Of a stretch of DNA of 64,000 bases, positions 39,892 to 48,580 are shown piece after piece. A program made the position numbers and the translations under genes. Under the pieces are notes generated by a model. The model searched no databases. It was given only the letters and a program-made list of their open reading frames with translations, and was not told where the DNA came from. Origin of the DNA: Pseudomonas serbica (GTDB lineage: Bacteria > Pseudomonadota > Gammaproteobacteria > Pseudomonadales > Pseudomonadaceae); contig NZ_JAQIYM010000018.1 in the NCBI RefSeq assembly GCF_028823535.1, positions 1 to 64,000 of the forward strand, read 5' to 3'. The first letter of the stretch is position 1. Each line of letters starts with the position of its first letter.

Positions 39892-40791
39892 TCAATGGCT
39901 GTTGTCTTTCCAGATCCAGTTCCAGATGCCCGGCAGTTGCGCCGGCTGTGAACTGTCGCGCAGCGTACGCGCCATGGCGGCCCGTTGCAGCGCGGCGGTG
40001 TCGTCGTAAAACGGCACAGGAGCGGTGCTCACACCCGTCGCCCGGGCACTGTCGAGCAGGATCTGCAGGTATTCGCGGGTATGCCGGGCGGTATAGCGAT
40101 TGAGGTCGTGGAAGGTCACCACCACCGGAATCACCCCGTCCACCACCGGCAGCTCGCCGCGGGCAATGCGCTCGCGCACTTCGGACAGCGAACGCAGCAT
40201 GTGGGCGCGGCGCCGGGGGCTGGCGTTGAAGCCCCAGATCTTGCCGTCGTTGGCGCTCAGGTCGGTCAGCAGCACATGCAGGCCATGCTGCTGGTACGCG
40301 GCGAACGTGCGTTTGTCATAGCTCCAGAATGGCGGACGCAACAGGGTCGGCGGCGCACCTGTGATCGCGGCGATGTCGGCACAACCCTCGGTGAGCGCCT
40401 GCTCCAGCGCCTGATCGTCGAGCGAACGGTGATTGGTGTGCGAAGGCGTGGCCGTGTGGAAGGCCAGGATATGCCCGGCATCGCGTTCGCGATGCATGAC
40501 CGCCCGCCCGATATCACTGTTGCCGGCCCGTGGGGCGCGGGTCTGGACGAAAAACACCGCCTTGATGCCCGGTTGCAGCGCATTGATCGCCAGGCTGTCG
40601 AGCACGGTCTCGGTCGGGTTCCAGAAACTCGAGGCGCTGGGGCCATCGTCGAACGTCAGCAAAAAGCGGATCGGTGGTTGCGTGCGCAAAGCCTGTTCGG
40701 TTTGCGGCGTCATTTCAATGGGCGCGGCGATACAACCCAGCAGGCCGACTGCCAGGGCGCACACCGATAGAACCTTGAACAACTGTTTCAT
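39892..40791 (-). CDS. Putative lipoprotein polysaccharide deacetylase
   Basis: About 299 residues with a lipoprotein signal (hydrophobic run to LLGC at about residue 19) and a NodB-type deacetylase domain. TFDDGPS holds the catalytic Asp pair. The metal-site His pair, usually HSxxH, is read here as HTATPSH, an unusual spacing. RPPFWSYD is the next motif, and VVTFHDL is near the end. It may deacetylate a cell-envelope glycan, or be a lipoprotein relative with altered metal site. The start at 40791 gives the signal peptide directly. Confidence 0.8.
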   Translation of the reverse strand: MKQLFKVLSVCALAVGLLGCIAAPIEMTPQTEQALRTQPPIRFLLTFDDGPSASSFWNPTETVLDSLAINALQPGIKAVFFVQTRAPRAGNSDIGRAVMHRERDAGHILAFHTATPSHTNHRSLDDQALEQALTEGCADIAAITGAPPTLLRPPFWSYDKRTFAAYQQHGLHVLLTDLSANDGKIWGFNASPRRRAHMLRSLSEVRERIARGELPVVDGVIPVVVTFHDLNRYTARHTREYLQILLDSARATGVSTAPVPFYDDTAALQRAAMARTLRDSSQPAQLPGIWNWIWKDNSH

Positions 40792-41033
40792 GTTTCGCCT
40801 TGGGGTAGCCCCTTTCAACCTTCGCCGGCCCGCACAGAGCGGCGGGCCGAGGTTGGATAAGGTACACAGTGTTTGGTTCCGGCGCTCGCCCGGGTGTTGG
40901 CTCAGTTCGCCAGGGCCTGATGGAACGAATGATCGATGATCGGTGCGCTGGCCAGCTCTGCGGTGATCCGACTTGCCACCTCTGCATCATTTCAAACATC
41001 TATGCTCAACAAGCCAGCAGGAGGGTTCGATCG

Positions 41034-41717
41034 ATGTGTGGACGATTGTCGCAATACCGGGGCATCCATGACTTCGTGGCGGTGTTGAGCATTCCCGATG
41101 CCTTGCTCAACCAGGTCGGCGATCAGCCGCTGGGGCGCTACAACGCCGCGCCCACCACCCAGCTCGCGCTGTTGCACCTGGAGAATGACGGCCTGCACGC
41201 CGACACGCAGCGCTGGGGCTGGCGCCCGCACTGGGCGAAGGATCGCGCGGCGCCGATCAATGCCCGGGTCGAGAAAGTCGCCCACGGCCCGTTCTTTCGC
41301 GCGATCTGGCCCCATCGTGCCATCTGCCCGGTCGACAACTGGTTCGAATGGGTCGATGCCGGGGACGGCACGAGGCGGCCCTGGCTGATTCGTCGGCGCG
41401 ACCAAGGGCCGATCTTCTGTGCGGCGATCGGGCAATTCCCGGAGGGCGGTGCAGCGCCCAGGGCCGACGATGGCTTTGTCATCATCACCGCCGATAGCGC
41501 GGGCGGCATGCTGGACGTCCATGACCGCCGACCGGTGGTGTTCAACGCAGATCTGGCACGGGAATGGCTGGACCCGGCGACGCCCAGGGAACGTGCCGAA
41601 CAGATGGCGCTTCTACAGGGGGAAGACAGTGATGCTTTTGAGTGGTACAGGGTCGACAAGGCCGTAGGGAACGTCAGGAATCAGGGGCCTGGGTTGATTG
41701 ATGTTTTGAAGGAATAA
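41034..41717 (+). CDS. yedK: SRAP-domain protein (YedK/HMCES family)
   Basis: About 227 residues. Cys2 (after Met removal) is the residue that crosslinks to abasic DNA sites. RYNAAP with Asn37, PINARVE near 75-81, the catalytic Glu in CPVDNWFEW near 105 and GMLDVHDRRPVVF with His follow. It protects abasic sites in single-stranded DNA. AGGAGGG stands before the ATG at 41034. It lies alone and no SOS box is clear to me. Confidence 0.93.
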   Translation: MCGRLSQYRGIHDFVAVLSIPDALLNQVGDQPLGRYNAAPTTQLALLHLENDGLHADTQRWGWRPHWAKDRAAPINARVEKVAHGPFFRAIWPHRAICPVDNWFEWVDAGDGTRRPWLIRRRDQGPIFCAAIGQFPEGGAAPRADDGFVIITADSAGGMLDVHDRRPVVFNADLAREWLDPATPRERAEQMALLQGEDSDAFEWYRVDKAVGNVRNQGPGLIDVLKE

Positions 41718-41870
41718 TCACCTGTAGAAACATGGCACTTTGATACTTCCACCGCTTGTCAGACAACTACAGGCGCTTACATACATTTGTTAACACTGCC
41801 GCTAGGATTCGCGCCGCATTTCCGAGTGGCATACCAGATTGACCAAAGAGTCAACAATTAAGGAAATCCC

Positions 41871-42167
41871 ATACACCAAGCCTTGCAGAGAATTCAATTG
41901 CGCGACGATTTTACAAGTAATCAAGTCGCGAGTCTGGCGTGCATTTATCTTACAAAGACTGAGCACTACCAACTCGACTGTTTCATCGGCCAGTACATAC
42001 AAACCCGTAACTTACTTTCAATCCCCAATATCAAAGAGATCCTGAGTTCAATCCTCGAGAGCTATCCGGGAAAGCCCCCGGTGATGGTCAACGAACTGAA
42101 CGCCTGGATCGACAAGAACCTGGGTTATCGAGCCACGCACCCCGAGTACCCACCGTTGCTGGAATAA
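41871..42167 (+). CDS. Low-GC hypothetical protein, start codon doubtful
   Basis: The frame opens at 41862. Its first usable common start is a TTG at 41883, giving 94 residues with QLRDDFTSNQVASLACIYL and a C-terminal YPGKPPVMVNELNAWIDKNL. An AAGGA at 41860-41864 stands six bases before an ATA at 41871, the position where a start codon would be expected. The gene may start at this rare ATA codon, or be a mutated copy of one with ATG. Base composition is lower in GC than its neighbours. No function recognised. Confidence 0.5.
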   Translation: MHQALQRIQLRDDFTSNQVASLACIYLTKTEHYQLDCFIGQYIQTRNLLSIPNIKEILSSILESYPGKPPVMVNELNAWIDKNLGYRATHPEYPPLLE

Positions 42168-42186
42168 TCTCAACCGATTTGCCACC

Positions 42187-42285
42187 GTAGGAGCGAGCTT
42201 GCTCGCGAGGGTCGTCAACGATGACGCGGGGTACCAGATGCCCCACGGCGTCATCGAGTTTTTCGCGAGCAAGCTCGCTCCTACA
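42187..42285. repeat. REPIN of the GTAGGAGCGAGCTTGCTCGC type
   Basis: GTAGGAGCGAGCTTGCTCGC and its inverted partner ending GCTCGCTCCTAC flank about 55 bases, which themselves contain the inverted pair GATGACGC...GCGTCATC. It separates two small convergent genes. Confidence 0.85.
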
Positions 42286-42309
42286 GCAGTTACGATGTTC
42301 GCAGGTCGC

Positions 42310-42456
42310 TCAGAACTTGCGGTCAGGTTCCGACAATTCCTTGCCATCGTCGGGATGTTTCCAGTCCGGTGTCGAACGCTTCTGCTGTTCGATTTCTTCT
42401 TCCGTCGGTTCATCCTCGTCTACGTCCGAATCCGGTTGTTTTTGCTCTGTTGCCAT
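42310..42456 (-). CDS. Small acidic protein (48 aa)
   Basis: ATG at 42456 to TGA at 42310. The product starts MATEQKQPDSDVDEDEPTEE and ends ELSEPDRKF, strongly acidic and probably disordered. AGAGGTGAG eight bases before the ATG is an excellent ribosome-binding site, which makes the gene credible despite its size. It is too short for many gene finders. Function unknown. Confidence 0.7.
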   Translation of the reverse strand: MATEQKQPDSDVDEDEPTEEEIEQQKRSTPDWKHPDDGKELSEPDRKF

Positions 42457-42526
42457 GTGCTCACCTCTCTTCCTGAAAAGGGATTGGTCATCAACTTCAA
42501 GCGTAGAACAATTTCGTGTACCCGGC

Positions 42527-42841
42527 TCACTGCCACCAGCGCAGCAAAAAGAAAAAGCCCATGCTCAACAGCATGCTGAGCAAGGTGTTGCGGGTGTACA
42601 GCACCAGGCCGACGGCCACCAGCGAGCTGATCAGGTAGGGGTTGTCCCATTGCAGGTTCAGTTGCTTGTCCGGCATGAACACGATAGGGCCGCAGATCGC
42701 GGTCAACATGCCAGGCACGGCGAAGCCGAGGAACTGCCGGGCATTGCTGCTCAGACGCACCGGCAGGCGCGGTTCGAGGAACACATAGCGGTTGAGAAAC
42801 ACCAGCACGCCCATGCCGATAATCACTGCCCAGACCATCAT
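42527..42841 (-). CDS. azlD: AzlD-family branched-chain amino acid export subunit
   Basis: About 104 residues with four hydrophobic segments, MMVWAVIIGMGVLVFLNRYV at the start and LLSMLLSMGFFFLLRWW at the end. Its start overlaps the azlC stop by four bases, the standard azlCD layout. With AzlC it would export branched-chain amino acids or analogues. Confidence 0.88.
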   Translation of the reverse strand: MMVWAVIIGMGVLVFLNRYVFLEPRLPVRLSSNARQFLGFAVPGMLTAICGPIVFMPDKQLNLQWDNPYLISSLVAVGLVLYTRNTLLSMLLSMGFFFLLRWWQ

Positions 42842-43536
42842 GTGCGCGCTCCCTGGAATTTGTTGCAGATAAAACCGGCGGTCATGCCTGCCAGTCCCGA
42901 CAGCACCAGGGCCGAGCCCCATTGCCAGTAGCTGAACAGTACCGAGCAAAACAGCGCGACCGCGACACAGACCACAGTTGGCACGTTGCGCACCACCGGG
43001 GTGATCAGGGCGATGAAGGTGGCCGCGATGGAGAAGTCCAGCCCCAGGTGCTCCAGGCCCGGGATGCTGCTGCCCAGCACGATGCCCGCCAGGGTGAAGA
43101 GGTTCCAGGCAATGTAGAACGTCAGGCCCACACCCAGCGCGTACCAGCGATTGAACTGCTGCCTGTCGTGCTGGCTGACCAGGGCGAACAGTTCATCGGT
43201 GAGCAAAAAGCCCAGGCCCGCGCGCCAGCGCCCCGGCAACGGCGAGATCACCGAACGCAGGCTCATGCCGTAGAGCAGATGCTGGGAGGTGAGCAGCAAG
43301 GTGGTCAGCAGGATCGAAAAGATCCCCGCCCCGCCCTTGAGCATGCCGATGGCGACCAATTGCGCGGCGCCGGCAAACACGATGCTCGACAAGCCCTGGC
43401 CTTGCAGCGGTGTGAGATTGGCTTCGATGGCCATGGAACCGGCGAGCAGGCCCCAGGGCGCCGTCGCCAGGGATAACGGCATGATCGCCACGGCGCCACG
43501 CAGGAATGCGCTGCGCGGCATGAGTGAGTTGGACAT
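42838..43536 (-). CDS. azlC: AzlC-family branched-chain amino acid export permease
   Basis: About 232 residues with six or more membrane segments; ATAPWGLLAGSMAIEANLTP and FLLTDELFALVSQHD are family-like. It forms the large subunit of the LivHM-unrelated AzlCD exporter. The start at 43536 (MSNSLMPRSAF) avoids an extension with no clear ribosome-binding site. Confidence 0.9.
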   Translation of the reverse strand: MSNSLMPRSAFLRGAVAIMPLSLATAPWGLLAGSMAIEANLTPLQGQGLSSIVFAGAAQLVAIGMLKGGAGIFSILLTTLLLTSQHLLYGMSLRSVISPLPGRWRAGLGFLLTDELFALVSQHDRQQFNRWYALGVGLTFYIAWNLFTLAGIVLGSSIPGLEHLGLDFSIAATFIALITPVVRNVPTVVCVAVALFCSVLFSYWQWGSALVLSGLAGMTAGFICNKFQGART

Positions 43537-43955
43537 AACGCTCTGCAACCAGGGAAAGACCCGAGACTTTGCCAGCACTCACGGCTGATGGCTTGAACAA
43601 TCTTGCGCACTTGTGCTGGTTGCAGTGCGGTTGTGGTGCCCAACATGACGACGTTGCATTTTCCTGATTGACAAACTACCCGCCGGCTTTTAAAACTGGG
43701 CGCCTCATTCAGGGTGTAAACAAAGATGTCCGCAACCTTCAATCTCGACGCGTGTGTCATTGGCTTGACTGCCAAGGCCCAGGCTCGTGTTGCGCGCACC
43801 CTCAAATCGAAGAAACAGTCGCTCATGTGACCGGGGCGCGCTGTCCCGTCAGATGAGCTGACAGGACATTGAGCGCGACGGACCACCCTCCCCTTGCTTA
43901 CTTCCTCCTGCGCTTCTGACGGTGACGACATCGGTCAACCATCAGGAGAAAGTGC
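43537..43955. other. Intergenic region between azlC and the DapA-like gene
   Basis: This 419-bp stretch holds the divergent promoters of azlCD and the DapA-like gene. A 34-codon frame at 43726-43830 (MSATFNLDACVIGL...) has no good start signal. An imperfect hairpin, TGTCC-N-GTCAG / CTGAC-N-GGACA, lies at 43842-43868 with GCGC flanks. I see no RNA gene or known operator. Confidence 0.5.
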
Positions 43956-44831
43956 ATGTCATCGTTTCAAGGTATCTGGGTTCCCCTCGTCACGCCGTTC
44001 CACAATGGCGCCATCGATTTCATCGGCTTGCGCCGGCTGGTCAGTCATCTGCTGGAAAGCGGCGTCGACGGTCTGATTGTCTGTGGCACCACTGGCGAGC
44101 CGGCGGCGATGAGCAAGCACGAGCAGTTGGCGGTGCTCGATGCGGTGCTGGAACAAGTGCCTGCCCAACAGGTCGCCATGGGCCTGGCCGGCAACAACCT
44201 GATCGAGCTGCTGCACTTTCAGGCCGAGATTCTCAAGCGCCCGGTGGCCGGCCTGCTGGTGCCGCCGCCGTATTACATCCGGCCGTCCCAGGCCGGGCTC
44301 GAAGCCTTTTTCCAGACGGTCGCCGACGCCTCCAGCGTGCCGCTGATCCTGTACGACATTCCCTACCGCACCGGTGTGACCTTCGACCAGGCCACCTTGC
44401 TCAACATTGTCGCCCACGAGCGAATCGTCGCGATCAAGGACTGTGGCGGCAACCTCGGTAACACCCTGGCATTGCTGGCCAGCGGCAAGGTCGACGTGCT
44501 GTGCGGTGAAGACAACCAGATCTTCAATGCCCTGTGCCTGGGCGCCAAGGGCGCGATTGCCGCGTCGGCGCACGTCCACCCCGAGCGCTTCGTGGCGTTG
44601 TACCGACAGATTCGCGACCACCAACTGGCGGCCGGCCGTGCCACGTTCTTCCAGCTGCTGCCGCTGATCCAGAGCTTGTTTATCGAACCCAACCCCGCAC
44701 CGGTGAAAACCGCGCTGGCCCTGCAAGGCTTGATCGGCGATGAGCTACGCGCACCGATGCAACGCAGCAGCGCTGCCATGGGCACGCGTTTAAAAAAGGT
44801 GCTCAGCGCGCTGGGCAGCGACAATCGATAG
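43956..44831 (+). CDS. DapA-family aldolase (dihydrodipicolinate synthase-like)
   Basis: 291 residues of the pyruvate-dependent class I aldolase barrel. GTTGE at 44-48, Tyr133 in ILYDIPYRTG and the Schiff-base Lys161 in AIKDCGGN are present. It is either a second 4-hydroxy-tetrahydrodipicolinate synthase or a catabolic pyruvate aldolase/lyase; the sequence alone does not decide. CAGGAGAAAGTGC precedes the ATG. No lysine-pathway gene adjoins it. Confidence 0.88.
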   Translation: MSSFQGIWVPLVTPFHNGAIDFIGLRRLVSHLLESGVDGLIVCGTTGEPAAMSKHEQLAVLDAVLEQVPAQQVAMGLAGNNLIELLHFQAEILKRPVAGLLVPPPYYIRPSQAGLEAFFQTVADASSVPLILYDIPYRTGVTFDQATLLNIVAHERIVAIKDCGGNLGNTLALLASGKVDVLCGEDNQIFNALCLGAKGAIAASAHVHPERFVALYRQIRDHQLAAGRATFFQLLPLIQSLFIEPNPAPVKTALALQGLIGDELRAPMQRSSAAMGTRLKKVLSALGSDNR

Positions 44832-44894
44832 AACGCCCGGCAGCCGCCCGAGTACCATGCAACGATTGGACTGACGCGCCAGGGGGGGGTCGAC

Positions 44895-45269
44895 ATGCTC
44901 TATCGAATCGCCGCCGATGGCCTGGTGCTGTTGCACCTGGCGTTCATTGTGTTCGTGGTGGGCGGCGGGCTGCTGGTCCTCAAATGGCCGCGCGTGATGC
45001 CGTGGCACCTGCCCGCCGCCATTTGGGGCGTGGCGGTGGAGGTTTTCCACCTGCCCTGCCCGCTGACACGCTGGGAAAACAGCATGCGCCAGGCCGCAGG
45101 GCAAAGCGGCTACGGCGCGGGTTTCATCGAACATTACGTGTGGCCGATCATTTACCCGGCAGGGCTGACACCGGCCATCCAGTTGGGACTGGGCGCTGTG
45201 GTACTGCTGGTGAACGTACTGGTCTATCTGCGATTGTTCCGGCACAGAAAACGCCAACGACTATTGTAA
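44895..45269 (+). CDS. DUF2784 membrane protein
   Basis: 124 residues with three or four hydrophobic segments. FIVFVVGGGLLVLKWPR and the EVFHLPCPLTRWENSMR stretch are typical of DUF2784. AGGGGG precedes the ATG. Inner-membrane protein of unknown function, 63 bases after the DapA-like gene. Confidence 0.85.
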   Translation: MLYRIAADGLVLLHLAFIVFVVGGGLLVLKWPRVMPWHLPAAIWGVAVEVFHLPCPLTRWENSMRQAAGQSGYGAGFIEHYVWPIIYPAGLTPAIQLGLGAVVLLVNVLVYLRLFRHRKRQRLL

Positions 45270-45295
45270 CTCCCGTCAAACCGAGGACTCGGCCC

Positions 45296-46213
45296 ATGCT
45301 GTCGACTGACGACCTGACGCTGCTGCAGGCGATCCGCGAAACCGGCAGCCTGTCGCGGGCCGCGGCCTACCTCGGCAAGGCGCCCTCTACGGTGTCCTAT
45401 GCCGCGCGGCAACTGGAAGAACGCTTCGATGCCTTGCTGTTCGATCGCCGGCGCTACCGCCTGCAACTCACCCCGGCCGGTGAATTATTGGTCAACGAAG
45501 CGGCCCGACTGCTGCAAGACGTCTCGCGCCTGACCCAGCGGGTGCAGCAAGTGGCCAGTGGCTGGGAGAGTCGACTGTGGATCGTCACCGATGAACTACT
45601 GGAGTTCGAGACACTGATCCCGGTCATCCACGAATTCGATGCACTGGGTTCCGGCGTACCGCTGCGCATCACCCAGGAAGTGCTCCGGGGTGTCTGGGAG
45701 GCCCTGCGTGAAGGCCGCGCGGACCTGATCATCGGCGCCACCAACGAACCGCCGGCCATCGCATCCCTGCGCTGGATGCAACTGGGGGAAATGGAATGGG
45801 TGTTCGCCGTCTCGCCCAGGCACCCGCTGGCCAAGGCCAGGGAACCGATCAGCCGCGCCGAGGTGGCGCAGCACCGGGCGATTGTCGTGGCCGACTCGTC
45901 GCGGGCCAGCGAAGGCAGTACCTACGGCGTCTCGGGGGGCCAGTCGGTGCTGGCCGTGCCGAGCATGCGCGCGAAAATCCTCGCCCAGTGCGACAGCCTC
46001 GGTGTGGGCTGGCTGCCCAGGCACCGGGTCGGCTCGTTACTGCGCAATGGCTCGCTGGTTGAAAAGCAGATGGCAGACCCGCGCGAACCGAACATCCTGT
46101 ATGCCGGCTGGCGCGGCGATCACGACGGGCGGGCGCTGGGCTGGTGGCTGGAAAAGCTCAAGCAATCGTACCTTTGCACCCGACTGGTACAAGGCAACGA
46201 CCGCTTTGCCTGA
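45296..46213 (+). CDS. LysR-family transcriptional regulator
   Basis: About 305 residues. The helix-turn-helix LLQAIRETGSLSRAAAYLGK and STVSYAARQLEERFDALLFD is near the N terminus and a substrate-binding domain follows. GAGGACTCGGCCC precedes the ATG at 45296; the longer frame to 44984 runs through the DUF2784 gene and is rejected. It is 26 bases after that gene, so the two may be cotranscribed. Its targets are unknown. It resembles YhaJ-like regulators in the motif VSYAARQLEE. Confidence 0.88.
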   Translation: MLSTDDLTLLQAIRETGSLSRAAAYLGKAPSTVSYAARQLEERFDALLFDRRRYRLQLTPAGELLVNEAARLLQDVSRLTQRVQQVASGWESRLWIVTDELLEFETLIPVIHEFDALGSGVPLRITQEVLRGVWEALREGRADLIIGATNEPPAIASLRWMQLGEMEWVFAVSPRHPLAKAREPISRAEVAQHRAIVVADSSRASEGSTYGVSGGQSVLAVPSMRAKILAQCDSLGVGWLPRHRVGSLLRNGSLVEKQMADPREPNILYAGWRGDHDGRALGWWLEKLKQSYLCTRLVQGNDRFA

Positions 46214-46216
46214 ACC

Positions 46217-47770
46217 TCAGTTGGCGATCACGCTCATGTTCCGTCCGCTGGCCTTGGCCACGTACAGAGCCTTGTCGGCCGCCTCGATCAGCTCGCCGGT
46301 CTGGGCTTGTGACGCCGGATCGTAGCCGCAAACCCCCACGCTGACCGTGACCTTGCCATCAGGGCTTTCACTGTGCGGCAAGCCGGAGGCCTGCACCGCA
46401 TGACGGATTTTCTCCGCCAGCAGGAATGCGCCAACGTAGTCAGTCCCCGGCAGCACCACGGCAAATTCCTCGCCGCCAAAGCGCGCAGCCATATCGCCCG
46501 GGCGCTTGATGTGCTCGGTAATGATCGCACCGATCTTGCGCAGACACTCATCGCCGGCCAAGTGGCCATAGCGATCGTTGAACGGCTTGAAATGATCGAC
46601 ATCGATCATCAGCAGGGCCAACCCCGTGACGTTGTGTCGGGCGCGGCTCATTTCCGCCTGGATGAACAGGTCGAACTGGCGTCGGTTGGCCAGGCCCGTG
46701 AGCGCGTCCTCCAGTGCCAGCAATTCAAGGTTGCGATTGAGCTCAAGCAGCCTCTCCTGGGTACCGAGCAAATCCCCCTGGATGCGGTCCTGCTTCTTCA
46801 TCAACCTGATAAGGCGATAGCCGAGCGCCCCCAGTACCCCGAGCAGCAGCGCGACGATACCCGCACTGAGCAAGGACTGCTGGCGCCAGCCGGCCAGCAC
46901 CTCATCCTTGTTGAGCGCGGCAAAGACGATCAGCGGGTAACCCTCGACCCGGCGAAAACCCACGACCCGTTCCACGCCATCCATGATCGAGCGGACGGTT
47001 GCCGTCCCCGAACTGCCCTGGGGCAAAAGTCGGGTGAACAGCGGGCTCCTGGCCAGGCTGGTACCGATGTCCGCTTCGTGAAACGGCCGACGGACGATGA
47101 TGCTGGCATCGTCGGCGATCAGGTTGATCACGCCGTTCTCGCCCATGTCGATGCCATCGTAAAGCTGCAGGAAATGGCTGAGGTAGAGGGTGGCAAGGGC
47201 CACGCCGGCGAAACGGCCATCCGGATAATTGATCCGCCGTGACACCGTCATGATCCATTCGCCGCTGGAACGGCTCTTGATCGAAGGGCCAATGTGCGGT
47301 CCGCGGTCCGGATGATCGCGGTGATAAATGAAATACTCTCGGTCGGAATTGTTGGCGCCCCCCACCTCGGCACCATTGGAGTTGGCGATCCATTTGCCGG
47401 TTTCGTCATAGACGAACAGCCCGTGGAGCTGGCGCAACTCACTGCGCTGGGCGCGGAGCAAGCGTTGCAGGCGATCGAGCCGACCCTGTTCGATTCCGTC
47501 GTTCTCCAGGCGATCGACCAGGGTGAACAGCAGCGTGTCGGCTTGCTTGATCGCCGCCTGGGCCTGCGAGGCCAGGGTCTGCGCAAGGTTGGACATCGCC
47601 ACTTCCTTGTCATGCAGATGGTACTGGCGCGAGTTCCAGGTTTCCCAGCTCACGATCACCACCATCGACAGGCAGACGGCAATCATCAGCGTCACGGCCG
47701 ATCGAGTCTTGAGCCTTGCGATACCGTACCGGTTTTTTTCGATACGCCCGTTAGTGGATGGATGCCTCAT
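46217..47770 (-). CDS. Membrane diguanylate cyclase (dCACHE-GGDEF)
   Basis: About 517 residues. A transmembrane helix at about 25-45 (AVTLMIAVCLSMVVIVSWET) and another at about 300-320 enclose a periplasmic double-CACHE sensor, with SDREYFIYHRDHPDRGPHIG and GVINLIADDASIIVRRPF. A coiled stretch leads to the GGDEF domain with DALTGLANRRQFD, MIDVDHFKPFND and the active GGEEF signature. It should make cyclic di-GMP in response to an external ligand. No EAL domain is present. It converges on the LysR gene. Confidence 0.92.
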   Translation of the reverse strand: MRHPSTNGRIEKNRYGIARLKTRSAVTLMIAVCLSMVVIVSWETWNSRQYHLHDKEVAMSNLAQTLASQAQAAIKQADTLLFTLVDRLENDGIEQGRLDRLQRLLRAQRSELRQLHGLFVYDETGKWIANSNGAEVGGANNSDREYFIYHRDHPDRGPHIGPSIKSRSSGEWIMTVSRRINYPDGRFAGVALATLYLSHFLQLYDGIDMGENGVINLIADDASIIVRRPFHEADIGTSLARSPLFTRLLPQGSSGTATVRSIMDGVERVVGFRRVEGYPLIVFAALNKDEVLAGWRQQSLLSAGIVALLLGVLGALGYRLIRLMKKQDRIQGDLLGTQERLLELNRNLELLALEDALTGLANRRQFDLFIQAEMSRARHNVTGLALLMIDVDHFKPFNDRYGHLAGDECLRKIGAIITEHIKRPGDMAARFGGEEFAVVLPGTDYVGAFLLAEKIRHAVQASGLPHSESPDGKVTVSVGVCGYDPASQAQTGELIEAADKALYVAKASGRNMSVIAN

Positions 47771-47818
47771 GACGTTCGCTCCTTGAATCGAATATAAAGG
47801 CCTTGCTTTCTCCATTGC

Positions 47819-48346
47819 TTATCGCGCTGCGCCCTTTAAAGCGTCCAGCCAGGCTGGGTCAAGTCGCGTCTGCCGGGTATCGATACCCAGCGCTTCCATT
47901 CTCGCTTGATGCTCCTGCATATCCCGGTGTAATTGCGCATCATCGCTGGAGTTACCGTCCAGTTGATGCATCTGGCTCAATCCCAGGTGATAGAAGCGCA
48001 GAAGCCTCATGGCGTCCGGGTCTCCCGCCTCCACGGCAGCCTTGAGGTGGTGCATGACGTTGGTGATGCTCATCAGGCTGCGCTTGAGCTGCCAGCTGTA
48101 GACCGCCGGCGCCATCCACGCCTGGTGCCAGAACACCTTGCGCATCAATCCGGCCATGATCAATACCGCGGCGAACACCCCGCCGATGTTGAAGCGCAGA
48201 TTGTCCCCTCCGGGCTCGCCGAACAAGGTCACCGCCGCGGTGGACAGGGCCATCGCCAGCGCCAGGAAGATCAGCGCGATCATCACCGTGCTGCGCCGCG
48301 TCCGCTGCCGATAGTCGTCGGCGTTCATCGGCTGGATTTCGAACAT
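47819..48346 (-). CDS. DUF3087 membrane protein
   Basis: About 175 residues starting MFEIQPMNADDYRQRTRRST, then two hydrophobic helices (VMIALIFLALAMALSTAAVT and VFAAVLIMAGLMRKVFW) and a soluble C-terminal region with EALGIDTRQTRLDPAWLDAL. This is the DUF3087 pattern. A longer start at 48370 is possible. Function unknown; it lies upstream of the cyclase gene on the same strand. Confidence 0.8.
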   Translation of the reverse strand: MFEIQPMNADDYRQRTRRSTVMIALIFLALAMALSTAAVTLFGEPGGDNLRFNIGGVFAAVLIMAGLMRKVFWHQAWMAPAVYSWQLKRSLMSITNVMHHLKAAVEAGDPDAMRLLRFYHLGLSQMHQLDGNSSDDAQLHRDMQEHQARMEALGIDTRQTRLDPAWLDALKGAAR

Positions 48347-48530
48347 GACGTCGGGATTCCTTTGCTTCAATGGTAAAAAAGGTCACAGGTTAAAAAGACC
48401 GCGGGCCATTATCGCCTCTGCGACGGATTTAGCTATGCTGGGGCTCCTTTTCATCTATACATCATCAAAAGGAGGACGTGGCGAGACCGCGCAGTTCGTG
48501 CCATCTTCTTTCATGGATACTCTCTATTCG

Positions 48531-48563
48531 GATGCCATTCGTTGTTTGCGCGTGAATGGCATC
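48531..48563 (+). promoter_or_regulatory. Leader hairpin of ppnN (GATGCCATTC / GAATGGCATC)
   Basis: A perfect 10-bp stem with a 13-nt loop ends eight bases before the AAGGATC ribosome-binding site of ppnN and is followed by GTTTTAA. It could act as an attenuator, a translation-control structure or a DNA-binding dyad. Confidence 0.55.
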
Positions 48564-48580
48564 GTTTTAAGGATCATTGA

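Noticed and set aside
42187..42285. REPIN doublets read as CRISPR or attachment sites
   Set aside because: They are inverted pairs of known Pseudomonas REP cores, not regularly spaced direct repeats, and no integrase is near.
43726..43830. 34-codon frame between azlC and the DapA-like gene
   Set aside because: Too short and without start signals to be called a gene.
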